64,000 bases of DNA from Phaseolus vulgaris (GCF_000499845.2 NC_023756.2:6820815-6884814), one strand, 5' to 3'; counted from the stretch's first letter, positions 1 to 10,905 are shown. Notes: generated by a model from the sequence alone, not told the origin. Translations and numbers: made by a program.

Positions 1-129
1 GCTTTACATTTCTCACTAACTTCTTTTCAAAAACTTGTTTGTTCCTTATGTTTCTTGTTTGTTATGACTCATATTTAAAGTGGCGCTTCTTCCAAACCTC
101 AATCTTATCACAAAGCCCACCTTTTGGGA

Positions 130-1125
130 GAACTTGTGGGGGTCAATAAGCAACTTGTCCACAAAAATGAGAAACTAAGCCAATTTGCACAAAGATTGCA
201 AAGACTAGAATAAGCTCAAGCAAGGCAAAATCAAGAAGAAGAGGAGGAATAGAGATTGCCCAATTTTGATGCACGACATCATCAACACCAACCACATTAT
301 TGTTTTGATTTTGTAAAGTTACCTAGTTTTAGTGGGTCCAATGACCCTTCTTTGTATTTAGATTGGGAAGTTAAGGTTGAACATCTCTTTAATGTGTATA
401 AGGTCACCGAGGACCAAAAGGTTAGGTTAGCTTCCCTAGATTTTTTAGACTATGCCAACCAATGGTGACAACAAACTGTGATGGACATTAGGCTAAACAA
501 GAGGCCAACCATGGTCTTTTGGTATGATTTGAAAGTATGTATGCGCGCGCACGATTTGTTCTTCCTCCTTATAGGAAGGAACTCTTGTTGAAGCTCCAAA
601 GGCTTCATCAAGGACCTAGGATGGTAGATGAATACTTTAAAGAGTTAGAAACAACCTTGGCTAGAATTAATATTCATGATAATGAAGAGTTCAAGATAGC
701 TAAGTTTGTAAGTGGTTTGGGAAGAGAAATTAAAGATCTTGTAGAATTATATGAGTACTCTTCTTTAAAGAAAGTGATCCACCTAGCCATCAAGGTGGAA
801 TCACAACTTTTGAAAAAAATATCTTTAAAAAATACTCATAATGATGACTTCTACAAATCTTCTTGGAAGGATATAAACAAAAGCTTCTCCTTCCAATTTT
901 TCAAAACAAACCATTTCTCACCAAAAAGTTTCTAAACACAATCCTTCTACCTCTACCCCTAAGTCACCCACCAAAAGTTTAAGCACAAAATGTTTTAAAT
1001 GTTTAGGTTTTGGGCACATAACTGCCAATTGTCCAAATAAAAGAACCACCATGTTATAAAAAGAAAATCAAGACCAAATTAAAACAAAAGCTAACAAAGA
1101 CAATAAAAAAGAATATGGAAAGTAA
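130..1125 (+). pseudogene. gag pseudogene of TE-A
   Basis: This encodes a retrotransposon Gag capsid. A charged coiled-coil-like start (about 130-255) leads into the gag core with SFSGSNDPSLYLDWE at about 315-365, and a CCHC zinc knuckle (CFKCLGFGHITANC) lies near 990-1035 with all four ligands present. The frame is broken: a TAG near 210, a second stop at about 249-251, a TGA at 466-468 replacing a Trp codon that the paralogue at 12.1 kb keeps, and further frame changes near 500-540 and 930. It is about 90% similar by eye to the copy at 12029-13008. It is not expected to make protein. Confidence 0.8.
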
Positions 1126-1228
1126 AGTGGGTCTCATCTTGTTGACTCCTACGAAAATCACTGCACCTCCTAGGTAAATTTCTTCCTTCTCTTTTTCTTT
1201 TCCCAATAAATCTAAATACTAGACATCT

Positions 1229-1497
1229 TTGTTAAAGAAGTTTAGGGATGATCTTCGAAAACCTCCTAAAGGTTCTCCACTTTTAAGAGGATTTTCACTA
1301 ACAAATCATCTCTTCCCTAGACATTCTCTACAACCATGGCCTGTATCTAGAATTCACCCATGTGAACTCTCCAAGCTTCATGAACATAAGTTTTTTTCAC
1401 ATCCTCAACTTAGAAATCTCTTCTCTTGGAACAAACTAACTAAGTTATTTGCAGGAGTTCTAAATTCGAGGACGAATTCTTTCCAACTTGGGGGGCA
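1229..1497 (+). pseudogene. C-terminal end of pol (after integrase) of TE-A
   Basis: A 97-codon open stretch crosses this region. Its last third reads NSRTNSFQLGG just before the polypurine tract, which corresponds to the [12 protein letters not shown] end of pol in TE-C. The first two thirds I cannot align to a known domain. No integrase catalytic motifs remain. It is the 3' side of an internal deletion that fused gag to the pol end. Confidence 0.5.
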
Positions 1498-1670
1498 CGA
1501 TACAAACCAAAGCAAACAATGAATGACTAAGGACAAATCGAGTACCTAACAAAAAGGTTAGTCATCTCATTATACAAAGTCGGGCTGCTGGTCAGTCATC
1601 AATAGAAGAAGAAGCTACAAACCAAAATATCAGAAGTTCTTCCTGCTGGTCTTCTTAAATGTTTAGAAAA

Positions 1671-2879
1671 TGTATCGTCCCGTACCCGGGTGTTGACTAA
1701 GTCAACGTCAAAGTCAACACCAGGGGTCAAAGTCAACGCAAGGCGCCGCTGCCTAGGTGAAGAGACGCCAAGTGCCGGCGTCGTCGAGAAGAGGCGTCGC
1801 CAAGGCAAGGCGTCGCCTAGGTGAAGGCGTCGCCCAACCAGGGCGTCGCCAGATCAAACATTACTAAAGCAAGGCAATCACAGTGTAGTTCCCCGATACC
1901 CATGGGTAGGAAAGACCATGGAGGAAGGCCTCAGGTCCCGATAACCCGGGGCAGCGATAAAGAGAAGGAAAAGGTGGCTTCAAGGCCATAGTGATAGCAC
2001 CAGTGTAGGGCAGCCTGACTCGTGAAGTACCCCTGCCGCCCCAGAGACGCCTTTGGGACAGATACGACTCAAGAGGAAGGTCACGCCCAGGGTAGCCGGG
2101 TGCAGGGTACGAGAGGAAGGCAAATACGCTCTCAAAGTAAGTGACTAGATGATTGGGGGCATGAGTTGGCACCCAAAAAGTCACCCCTAGCGCAGTAGCA
2201 CTCCCAAGCAGGAGGACTCACACGTAGAAACGTCCCCAGATGGGCAAAAACGCCCCAGATGGGGTCACGGCGTCGTGAGGCCCTCCACATGTAAGACAGC
2301 CATGTCAGAATAGAAACACCCTTTAGTCAGGTGCCAGGTAATTAAAGTCATTCAATACAGTTTCCGTTTCGAGCGTTCAGGTACTATAATGGCTCCCAAG
2401 CGTTTCAACGTCTTAAATGCGCTACGTTTTCTAATTAGATACGCTGATTGATTGCGTTACATTTGTAATTAAAGGCGCTTTAAGGCGCTTTAAATGCTTG
2501 GGTAGTTTAAATAGCGCTGAGAATGTTGGAAACGGAGTTCGAACTTTTGGCAAATTGACCAGAAACTCTCTAGTTGCTTGCTCGAGCCCTGAGGTTACGT
2601 ATAAGGGACTGGGGAAAAGATCTTTGCCTGAGGGAGAAAACACACACACAATACACAGTTCTTTTTATCACCTTCAGAGTGCCATACGCGGTGCTCAGAG
2701 ACGGAGGTGCACAGTTTTGGTGTTTCTTGCTGGCTGACTTGAGCGCCAGAGTGCAAACGGTCGCTAGGACGCCCTTTTGTCCTCTTTTTTGCAGGAATCC
2801 ATAGGTAACCAGTGGGAAGGAGTCCCTAGCTGACGGTTGAGGTCGCGCACGAAGACGTCCCAGTCAACCGGATGGAACA
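1671..2879 (+). repeat. 5' LTR of TE-1
   Basis: Starts tgtatcgtcccgtacccggg and ends cggatggaaca. GC-rich upstream part with a GGCGTCGCC-type minisatellite (about 1740-1855) and a palindromic block ccccgatacccatggg near 1893. The R/U5 part holds tgacttgagcg (about 2736) followed by a splice-acceptor-like ttttttgcagg (about 2786). Other copies are at 7633-8854, 27144-28470 and, on the minus strand, from 62828. Confidence 0.92.
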
Positions 2880-2902
2880 TTTGGCGCCCACCGTGGGGCC
2901 GA
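2880..2902 (+). other. Primer-binding site of TE-1
   Basis: Directly after the 5' LTR lies ttggcgcccaccgtggggcc. The same core follows the 5' LTR of TE-3 (about 17965-17984) and, as aggcgcccaccg, of TE-2 (about 42650-42668). It has the TGG expected to pair with a tRNA CCA end. I could not assign the tRNA by memory. Confidence 0.75.
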
Positions 2903-2978
2903 TATAAAACATCAGTCCCATCACAAGTTCGAGAAAATCTACGAAGTTACAGTAACGTTGGAGGAGGTTGGAGTGACA

Positions 2979-4061
2979 ATGGCCCCCACCAGACGAAGTA
3001 CAGCACGCGCAGCCCCAGTAGAACTATCCATGCAGCAGGTCCTGGAGATAATGAGGGGGCTGCAGCATGATATGGCGGAGTCGAAACTGGAACAGGAACG
3101 CATGCAGGCAGATCTCGATGCCTCGCATGAGAGGAATGAAGAGCTCCACCGCGTAAATGAGGAGCTGCGCCAGGGCCTGAGAAATGATCGGGGGCGGCAT
3201 GGACATGACGAGATGGAGAACCATTCCCCACCAAGGGAGTTTTCAACTCCCTTCTAGCAGGAAATTCTAGATGCAGTGATCCCGAACACGTTCGCGGGGC
3301 CCAAGGTGATCTTCACCGGGATGGAGGACCCGGAGACGCACCTTGCTGCATTTCATACACAGATGGTCCTGGTAGGCGGTTCTGACGCTGCCAAGTGCAA
3401 GCTCTTTATGAGCACCCTGACTGGGATGGCTATGGACTGGTTCATCAGCCTCCCGAACAGTCACATCACATCCTTCCGCCAATTGTCACGATTGTTCAGG
3501 GAACAATATTTAGCAAACAAGGCCCCGCCGCCGGTCTCCTACGATTTGTTTGATGTGAAGCAGTATCAAGAGGAGACCCTGAAGGAATACATCAATCGCT
3601 TCGGGGCCCAGGTCGTGAAGGTTGGTACGACAGAGGAGCCTATGATCGTGTACGCATTCGTGAAAGGCGTATGCCCCGGTCCTTTTGGAGAATCCATCAT
3701 TCGCAACCGCCCTAGGACTTTCGCTGAGCTACGGCGTAGGGCGGTAGAACATATTGCTTCTGAAGGGGAGGTGTGTGTGAAGCGCACCAGCGTCGTGCCC
3801 TCACGCCCGAGGGGACCGGCGCGAACTCAACCCGTCAAAGTCAATGAGACCACGACGGGAAAAAAGAAACCAGAGGCGAGACGCCCCTACGAGGCTAGGA
3901 AGCCCCAGCCCCGGGGTCCAACGGGAGGTGATCGCCCGGCTAGAGAAAGAGAGAGACCGGCAAGGTACAATTTTGTGGTGGAGCTAAAGGACCTGATCGC
4001 CAGCGCGAGACGTCGCCAACCAAAGTATGAGCAGGGTCGCCTCCCCGATACCCACAGGTAG
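2979..4061 (+). pseudogene. gag of TE-1 (one in-frame amber stop, 3' truncated)
   Basis: Encodes a Tat-lineage Gag of about 360 residues, starting at the ATG at 2979. A coiled-coil N-terminus (many E, R, Q, L; about residues 20-75) is followed by the capsid core with FTGMEDPETHLAAFHTQM and SYDLFDVKQYQEETLKEYINR. A TAG at 3255-3257 sits where the gags of TE-2 and TE-3 keep a sense codon, and the same frame is open on both sides. The C-terminus breaks off right after VELKDLIA, before the knuckle and gag-pol boundary present in TE-2 and TE-3. The downstream residues read repeat DNA. Confidence 0.88.
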
Positions 4062-4360
4062 GAAAGACTGTGGAGGGAGACGAGACCACCAAAACGCCAG
4101 CGAATCACTAGCAGGGCGTTCCTCGATACCTATGGGAAGGAAAGACCATGGAGGGAACGACCCCCCCCAAAGCACTCGGCGTTTCAGACACCCGAGGACG
4201 ATACGGCGTTGCTGTAGCAGGCCTCTCCTTAGGCGTGGGCGTCGGGCGTTAAGGATCAAGGGAAGGACCGTTTGGGTGTTAGAGACACCCCGTGGACGAT
4301 ACGGCTCCATTAGGTGAGCCTCTCCATGGGCGTGGGCATTGGCGCGTGACCTTTCCCGGG
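4035..4360 (+). repeat. LTR-like palindromic blocks and degenerate tandem units at the pol-deletion junction
   Basis: Two copies of an LTR motif (ccgatacccacaggtagg at about 4047 and cgatacctatgggaagg at about 4125, each followed by aaagac and tgga) match the block at 1893, 7852, 27465 and 63800. They are followed by two degenerate units of about 95 bp sharing gacgatacgg and cgtgggc (about 4171-4270 and 4270-4358). This marks the place where protease to integrase was lost. Confidence 0.65.
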
Positions 4361-4604
4361 CCTACAAGACCGCCCAACGAAGTGAAAGAAGCGAGTATAA
4401 TGCAAGCAAAACAACCAAAGCACAAGAGGGCAAAGGATGAGAATAAAATCACACAGCCAGAATTCTATGTCGCGAGGACACGAAAGTAATCATAACAAAA
4501 TCCCAGAGTTGTAGCAAGAGTGCAGATGATTCAAAGAATTACAAATTTGTCAGAGAAGGTTAAAACAAGTATAAAGGAAGGGGCTAATGATTGAGGGTGG
4601 CGGC

Positions 4605-6890
4605 TCAATCGTCTATCTCCAAAGGCACGACCTTTCCATCAACAATGTGGTGAGTGGAATCGCAGTTGGAAACGTCGATCCCCGGATTCGTGCAGACTGC
4701 TTGAGCCAAAGCTTCTTGGAACCCCTCCTCGAAAGTATCCGCCATCTCCTGAATAAGGGTCTTCTTATCCTTCTCTAGTTCTCCAATGATGGAGTCCCCG
4801 GAAGCCACCTGCTTCTCTAAAGCCTCCTTCTCCACGCGGAGTCGGTTGACCTCGATTTGCAGTTTGTCGTAGTCCGCCCGGAGAAGGCCCATAGCTTGGG
4901 TCTAGGACGCCATTTCCCCTTCCATCCGCTCCATTGCGCCAGTTTGTTCACAGCAGCGGGCCTTCAAGTCCTTTTGCACTTTTTCGTAAGCTTCAACTAT
5001 GTTTTGAAGGCTCGTCACCTGAACTTTGAGAGCAACTTCCCGGGCGTAGAAGTCAGTCTGGAACTCCAACGCCTCTGCCAGTTGTCCCTCAGCTTCTGCT
5101 TTGGACTCTTGCGCCTGCTTCAGGGAGGTTTGGTAAGCTTCGTTCTGGCATCCCAGGGTTTTCTTTTCCTCCTCCAGGGCAGTTACCCTTGTTTCCAAGG
5201 CCTGGAGGGTTTGGGCTTGTAGGACAGCATTTCTGGCCTGGGCGCGCCATTCAAGGGCCACCGCCAAGAAGGCCCCCAAGTAAAAAGGCATGCCCTCTTT
5301 CCTGTCGGTGCCCTCTGGCATAGTTCCGCCACTGAAACCCCTCATCAGATGCATGATTGGAGGAGGGATGGCGATGAAATCGGGGGCGGCAGCGACGGGA
5401 GCAGGGGAAGCAGAGACTTCTGCCGGTGGCGGGGGCGGGGCAGACTCGGCGCCTTCGCCCCCTTCCTCTCGGACTGTTGTGGGGGGAAGTGAGGTCGCAC
5501 TTGGAGGGTCGTCCATGAAGGAATTCCCTCCCTGGGGTGACGCCTCTAGCAGAAGAGGAACCCGCGCATATTTCCTCCTCTTGAAGGGTGCCACGCCGTC
5601 CGATTCTTCATCATCCGATATAATCTCCAAGACCCGTTTCCCTTTGTCAAGGGGGGTCGGAGCCGGCGACGAGGCCATGGCTAGAGGAACGGCAACGATG
5701 GGCAGAGGAGAGCCGCCAGTCTGAAGCGCCTCGGGGCTATGTGGAGATGACGGAGATGAGCCTAGGGGGGCTTCGGTGGTGATCGGAGGTGGCGGTGACA
5801 GAGTTGGTGGGGGGATCGGATCGGCAGCAGGGGCGGAGGAGGCGCCCGCCTTCGCGGCACGAGCCTCCTTCATTGCTTTCGCCAGCATCATCCTTTTAGA
5901 GGCGTCCATCACCGATCCTACATCAAAACAGACCAAACAGCAGAAATTAGGGCCAAAGCAACTATAAAAATTACAAAGCGTATAGATGTGTGAGATGCAA
6001 GTAGTATGGGACCATGGAAAACAGGGGGAGAAAGCAGTGGGAACAAACATCCGGTAGCAAGGTGTTCACAGCAAAGGGGACGAGGGAAAAGTCTCCTTAC
6101 CAAAGTATGTTGTCAGGGCGTGAGCATTGTATTCGCTAGCAACAAGCTTCAAAGTATCAAAAACGATCCCCAGCCCAGCCAAGGCCTTGCTTACTTCCCT
6201 GTCAGCAGGAGATAGCTCTTTCAGGGCTTTGGCCCTAAGCAGCTTAGGGCGCTCCGTCCAATAGAGGGGGAAGCCGTCCAAGGCTGTGGGGTCGTGCTTA
6301 GCGCTGCACACTCTAAAGAATTTCCCTTTCCAGTTTTTGTAAGAGTTTTGGAAGAGGGAGAGGAGGATCCTACCAGCGATCCCGGAAAAGCTTACCCAGA
6401 AGCTTTTCCCCTGCTTCTTCACTTTGAAGAAGTGCAAGAAAACGTCTACGGAGGGAGGGATGCCCAGGTGCCCGCAGAGGATTTGGAAACCCCTTACAAA
6501 TGCCCAGCTGTTGGGGTGGAGCTGGGCAGGGGCGGTATTGATTTCGGTGAGGAGTTCCCATTCAAAGGGGGTGAATGGGAGACGCACCCCTACGCGTTTA
6601 AACACCGTCTGGTACATGAAGAAGAAAGGGTTCCCCTTTCTAGGTCTGTCGTCCACGCAGACAGGTTCCCCAGGACTGCCGGGACGAACGGATATGTGGG
6701 CGTCGTGAGTGCGGCAGAAAGCGTTAAAGTTATACAAATGGGGATCCCCACGGTGAGCTTCCAGGTCCTGGAAGGTAGTCAGGCTAGTACACTCGTTCAA
6801 GAGCTCGTCGGGGGCCCATGGGTAGAAGGCTTTGTAGTTGGACTTGGGGGTCTTGGGGGAGGAATCAGGCTCCGCGTTCGTGCGCGTCAT
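4605..6890 (-). pseudogene. Antisense spliced gene of TE-1 (aORF, putative gypsy-type transposon protein), one internal stop
   Basis: Transcribed against the element. Coding exon 1 is 6890-6101 and exon 2 is 5917-4605. The 183 bp intron has GT (6100-6099) and AG (5919-5918) borders. Lengths 790 and 1313 nt sum to exactly 701 codons in phase, broken only by a TAG at 4904-4902. Exon 1 encodes a domain like the plant 'putative gypsy type transposon' family (YPWAPDELL, LHPNSWAFVRGFQILC, FPLYWTERP). Exon 2 has a Pro/Ser-rich acidic linker, a DDEESD patch followed by a KRRK basic patch, a long coiled coil and the tail VDGKVVP. TE-2 carries a homologue ending NEVVDGKVVPAEDL in the same place. The biochemical function of such additional ORFs is unknown to me. 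Confidence 0.82.
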
Positions 6891-6905
6891 GGTGTGAATA
6901 AATAG

Positions 6906-7135
6906 CTGAAGAAAGAAGAGGAAAAAGGTTTTAACAAGTGTAGCCATGACAGGAAGGGGAGTGAACCCCAGGAAACACCACCCATGCGAGAAAACCCAGA
7001 AAGAAGGAGAAGGGAACAGAGAAGGAAGGAGAAGCGGAAGAACGTAGTAATGCATGAATGTCAACAGTCCCAGGCAGTTCAATAAATCATGCAATGCGAC
7101 GAAAGGGAAGAGTCATGGATATGCGAAAATCATAC
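6906..7135 (-). other. Intron in the 5' leader of the TE-1 antisense gene
   Basis: The donor is GTATG at 7135-7131 after a CT-rich leader (about 7250-7136), and the acceptor TTTCTTCAG ends at 6906, 16 nt before the ATG. The homologous gene in TE-2 has a leader intron of nearly the same size (33084-33316) in the same position. That agreement in size and placement supports a real spliced transcript. Confidence 0.6.
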
Positions 7136-7139
7136 CTTT

Positions 7140-7612
7140 GCTGTCGAAGTGAAGGAGGAAGAAGAGCACGGGAGGGCGAGAGCAGAAATTGTAGAGAAAG
7201 GGGGTTGAAGGCGATGAACAATGCAAAGACGCAGAGAGAATGAATGTAACAGTGGGGTGAGTGCGGGGTTTGGGGTAACTTAAACGTTACATTTTGCAAC
7301 CCAAGAGGCGCTAACTAAGAGCCGTGAGATCGTGCCACGTGTCAAAGGATCAATCGCCCAAGGGAAACGCAAGGGTCTCTAGATGATGGTCGTGCGATGG
7401 GCTACGTGGCGTGCGATCAAGGGTAGCCCCAAAAGGTTTTATTCTCCCCGTTTCAGAGGATGTCCAATCAGTCATTAAGAGCACTCCTATGGTTCAGAGA
7501 GTGTCACGTCAATAATTCGAGAATTGTTGAGTCAGCAGGGAGCGCCACGTCATCAGGGTGGCACGTGGACGGCGTGGGCGAGGCCTTAGTCTTTACGCTG
7601 AAGACAAGTCTT
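7140..7612. other. TE-1 non-coding segment between antisense gene and 3' LTR; probable antisense promoter region
   Basis: This holds the start of the antisense transcript and the sense 3' untranslated part. I see a CT-rich leader on the minus strand but no convincing TATA box. There are several short ACGTGG and CACGT motifs (7337, 7401, 7563). No open frame of interest. Confidence 0.4.
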
Positions 7613-7613
7613 C

Positions 7614-7632
7614 GGCTTAAGACTGGGGGGCT
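7614..7632 (+). other. Polypurine tract of TE-1
   Basis: The run gcttaagactggggggctt directly precedes the 3' LTR. The same string precedes the 3' LTR of TE-2 (on the minus strand, about 32750-32729). The shared tract supports priming by the same class of reverse transcriptase. Confidence 0.8.
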
Positions 7633-8854
7633 TGTATACCGTCCCGTACCCGGGTGTTGACTAAGTCAACGTCAAAGTCAACACCAGGGGTCAAAGTCAA
7701 CGCAAGGCGCTGCCTAGGTGAAGAGACGCCAAGTGTCGGCGTCGTCGAGAAAAGGCGTCGCCAAGGCAAGGCGTCGCCTAGGTGAAGGCGTCGCCCAACC
7801 AGGGCGTCGCCAGATCAAACATTACTAAAGCAAGGCAATCACAGTGTAGTTCCCCGATACCCATGGGTAGGAAAGACCATGGAGGGAGCGACGCCGTGGG
7901 AAGGCCTCAGGTCCCGATAACCCGGGGCAGCGATAAAGAGACAGAAAAGGTGGCTTCAAGGCCATAGTGATAGCACCAGTGTAGGGCAGCCTGACTCGTG
8001 AAGTACCCCTGCCGCCCCAGAGACGCCTTTGGGACAGATACGACTCAAGAGGAAGGTCACGCCCAGGGTAGCTGGGTGCAGGGTACGAGAGGAAGGCAGA
8101 TACGCTCTCAAAGTAAGTGACTAGATGATTGGGGGCATGAGTTGGCACCCAAAAAGTCACCCCTAGCGCAGTAGCACTCCCAAGCAGGAGGACTCACACG
8201 TAGAAACGTCCCCAGATGGGCAGAAACGCCCCCAGATGGGGTCACGGCGTCGTGAGGCCCTCCACGTGTACGACAGCCATGTCAGAATAGAAACACCCTT
8301 TAGTCAGGTGCCAGGTAATTAAAGTCATTCAATACAGTTTCCGTTTCGAGTGTTCAGGTACTATAATGACTCCCAAGCATTTCAACGTCTTAAATGCGCT
8401 ACGTTTTCTAATTAGATACGCTGATTGAGTGCGTTACATTTGTAATTAAAGGCGCTTTAAGGCGCTTTAAATGCTTGGGTAGTTTAAATAGCGCTGAGAA
8501 TGTTGGAAACGGGGTTCGAACTTTTGGCAAATTGACCAGAAACTCTCTAGTTGCTTGCTCGAGCCCTGAGGTTACGTACAAGGGACTGGGGAAAAGATCT
8601 TTGCCTGAGGGAGAAAACACACACAATACAGAGTTCTTTTTATCACCTTCAGAGTGCCATACGCGGTGTTCAGAGACGGAGGTGCACAGTTTTGGTGTTT
8701 CTTGCTGGCTGACTTGAGCGTCGAAGTGCAAACGGCCGCTAGGGCGCCCTTTTGTCCTCTTTTTTGCAGGAATCCACAGGTAACCAGTGGGAAGGAGTCC
8801 CTAGCTGACGGTTGAGGTCGCGCACGAAGACGTCCCAGTCAATCGGACGGAACA
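7633..8854 (+). repeat. 3' LTR of TE-1
   Basis: Begins tgtataccgtcccgtacccg and ends cggacggaaca. It keeps a 15 bp stretch after catggaggga that is missing from the 5' LTR. Roughly 25 substitutions relative to the 5' LTR are visible by eye. Confidence 0.92.
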
Positions 8855-9480
8855 GAAAATGTTGTAAATAAGTTGGGCTCATTTGAGGGGTCCAAATAGT
8901 AGAAATAAGCTAGAATAAAGTGCCTTTAGCGTAATAGGGGGTGTGGGTAGCATTTTAGCTTGTTCCTAGCCCATTTGGAAAGTATTTTGACCTAGTTTCT
9001 AAAAGTACAAGCCAAGGATACGGGATTGACTTAGTCAAACCCTAAGGCTGCCCATTTTTTCCCTTTTCTCATCATACCCCTTTAGCTTGTTCACCAAGAC
9101 TCCTTCATATATAAATAGGAGGTCTACCTAGTGTCTTTTACAAGTTGAAATTATAGTAAAGAAATTATGCACATTTTTTGTGTGAGTTGAGTGAGTGAGT
9201 CTTCTCCTAAATTGGTCTTATCTTGGGTTCATGATGCTCTCAAGTGCCGGCCTCCTTTCACTTATCTTGGTGATTCCATCCCATCAAGTGGCGTGACACA
9301 CCATAACTCCACATCCATAAGTTCTTCTTTCATCATCTCTTCCATTAATCCATTTCCATTCCATTCAATCATAAACTTGTTCTTAGTTTTTGCTTCTTTG
9401 AATCAATTCGGTCTTCTCTTTAATTCCTTTTTTGCTTATTCAATTCCGCACCATATTTGTCATCATAATCACCATATAAT
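8855..9480 (+). repeat. Remaining part of the TE-A 3' LTR
   Basis: The first five bases are the target duplication made by TE-1, and the LTR begun near 1498 then resumes. A TATA-like tatataaatagg lies near 9108-9120. The R/U5 part contains cacttatcttgg (about 9258) and caagtggcgtgac (about 9285), and the same two blocks occur in the LTR of TE-C on the minus strand (about 61290-61335). The end is lost where copia LTR sequence starts at 9481. Confidence 0.65.
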
Positions 9481-9849
9481 TGTTGAACATGGGAAGCTTT
9501 AATGTGCCAAATCCTCATGAAGCCTGAAGCTATGTGAAGTTTTAGGTTTAGGTTTTGGTATGGGGTTTAGAATCTTTGTAAAGATCAGTTTTGATTCACA
9601 GACAAAGCTCATTTCAATCAGCTTTAAAAGATTAAAGTGTTTTTCCATGCAAAGGGAAAAACAACCGATTAAAGTTTCAAAATAATCGGTTGTTTGTCAC
9701 TTAGCTGGAAAAGGGTTTGAAACTGTTTTATAACTGATAAATGCATTCAACCGATTAAATCGTGGTTTTAACCGATTAAATGTATGTCTTTGTGATAGCT
9801 GTCGTTTTGCTGTCAAATTAATATGATTCTAGCGTAGACTTGTCTAACA
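9481..9849 (+). repeat. Shortened copia (Sirevirus-like) LTR relic
   Basis: Starts TGTTGAACATGGG and ends TCTAACA, like the LTR at 21058-22134 (TGTTGAATAAG to TTCTAACA), and shares gctttaatgt and ccaaatcc near the start. It contains three of the recurrent AACCGATT or inverse motifs (9660-9695, 9745-9780). It is about one third of the length of the full LTR, so it is internally deleted. I see no matching flanking duplication. Confidence 0.5.
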
Positions 9850-10571
9850 CTAGAGAGATGATAGTATAATAATCTATTTATTTGAATTTACTTCTTATTT
9901 TTAAACTTCACATTTGGGTTTTCTTTCCTTTTATAAAAACTGAAAAAATAAATATACAAACAAGTCGTCTTTATGAGAAAATAAAGCAAATAAGACGTTC
10001 CCATTATAAAGTAACAAGAAAAACCAAATCTAAATGGCCATTTGAGTATACATACATCGACGTTGCTTAACAAATTATTTTTCATTTTATAAAGAAGTAA
10101 AAATCACAAATATCGTGATAATATTTGTAGTCACTACATATTAATTGTTAAAGAAAGTTTGATGTTTTTAAAAACAATTTTATGTTTTCAGGGTGTGAAA
10201 TTATTTTATAAAGGTATTATTATATATTTATTTAATTTTCTTACTCTAAGATACCAAAAAATCATTTATTAAGATTAATGAAAGTAATTAATTTGGCTTT
10301 TTTTTACTGATAATCGTTAGTTGTTAACATATTAGTTTCTTTTGTTTTGGTTAAGAGTGATTAGAGATGAAAGTCCTTTTTACCAACTAAGTTTGTGCAT
10401 ACATAGATGCTTGTATATACCTTCAAGCTTGTGTCCCCTTATATTTATATGAGAATTGCAATTGGGTAGAGGGTTTTTCATAAAGTTTTGGAGAGGTTCT
10501 TTGTTACTAGAAAACACTTAAGCGCGAATATGAGAATTAAAGATGAAATGTTGTACATCTTATTTTGGTAA
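9850..10571. other. AT-rich spacer, no gene seen
   Basis: No open frame of interest, no RNA gene and no repeat that I recognise. Short runs of A and T only. Confidence 0.6.
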
Positions 10572-10905
10572 CATATTTTTTTTTATCAGCAAAAAACGAA
10601 TGAATAAACAATAGGTATTTCAAGGATACCTCACCCCGTATACATAAGACATGTCTTCTGCTCAAGTTACAAACATCTACTCTAAAGAAAAAGAGTTCCT
10701 AGGAAAATTAACAATCCTCATACGAACGATTGGTTCAAGACACTAATTAGAGAAAGAAAAGCAAACACCTTGCGCTTTGGACACTACCCATGACCAGACC
10801 TTCAACTACGACATAGCAAAAATTTCAATGAGATCAATCCTGACTCTACTGAAAACGTTATTGTTCCTCTGTTTCCACAATTCCCCCTACCATTGCTATC
10901 CTCAC
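10572..10905 (-). mobile_element. 3' end of a LINE (non-LTR) retrotransposon relic
   Basis: Read on the minus strand, 10905-10735 decodes to ELWKQRNNNVFSR, then a hydrophobic stretch, KVWSWV and FSFSN, interrupted by three stops. This is the pattern I know from the end of plant LINE ORF2 (LWK.RN..VF, then WSW, then FSFSDW). A short untranslated tail ends in a run of nine A just after TTTGCTGAT (about 10590-10577). Recognition is by motif only. Confidence 0.45.

Larger units (their letters stand above)
1..1670 (+). mobile_element. TE-A: 3' part of a decayed CRM-like Ty3/gypsy element
   Basis: The window opens inside this element, just before gag. Gag runs to about 1125 and is followed directly by sequence encoding the extreme end of pol (about 1229-1497), so protease to integrase is deleted. 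The pol end matches the same region of TE-C at 61.8 kb (a [12 protein letters not shown] ending just before the LTR). A polypurine tract (aacttggggggc, 1485-1496) precedes the probable LTR start near 1498, where the expected TG reads CG. The LTR is cut at 1670 by TE-1 and resumes at 8855. The lineage call rests on gag and pol-end similarity to TE-C, whose integrase looks CRM-like. Confidence 0.7.
1671..8854 (+). mobile_element. TE-1: pol-less Tat-like Ty3/gypsy retrotransposon, complete with both LTRs
   Basis: This 7184 bp element has LTRs of 1209 and 1222 bp, both starting TG and ending CA, and a perfect 5 bp target duplication GAAAA (1666-1670 and 8855-8859). Order: 5' LTR, primer-binding site, gag (2979-4061, one amber stop), a repeat-rich junction where pol should be, a spliced antisense gene (4605-6890 plus a leader exon), polypurine tract, 3' LTR. 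It sits in the LTR of TE-A. Without protease, RT and integrase it cannot move by itself. The shared PBS core and polypurine tract make TE-2 a plausible type of helper. The LTRs differ by about 2% plus a 15 bp indel, so it is older than TE-2. Confidence 0.9.

Noticed and set aside
2498..3246. Several overlapping open frames of 70-100 codons in the 5' LTR of TE-1 and opposite gag
   Set aside because: Copies of the same frames recur at 8408-8731 and 62969-63539 simply because the LTR recurs. They have no domain and no start context.
5290..6905. Plus-strand frames of 144 and 203 codons opposite the TE-1 antisense gene
   Set aside because: GC-rich shadows. The minus-strand reading has domains, introns in phase and a homologue in TE-2.
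1498..9480. Exact ends of the TE-A LTR
   Set aside because: The start reads CG where TG is expected and the end is replaced by other repeat sequence, so no exact boundary is claimed.
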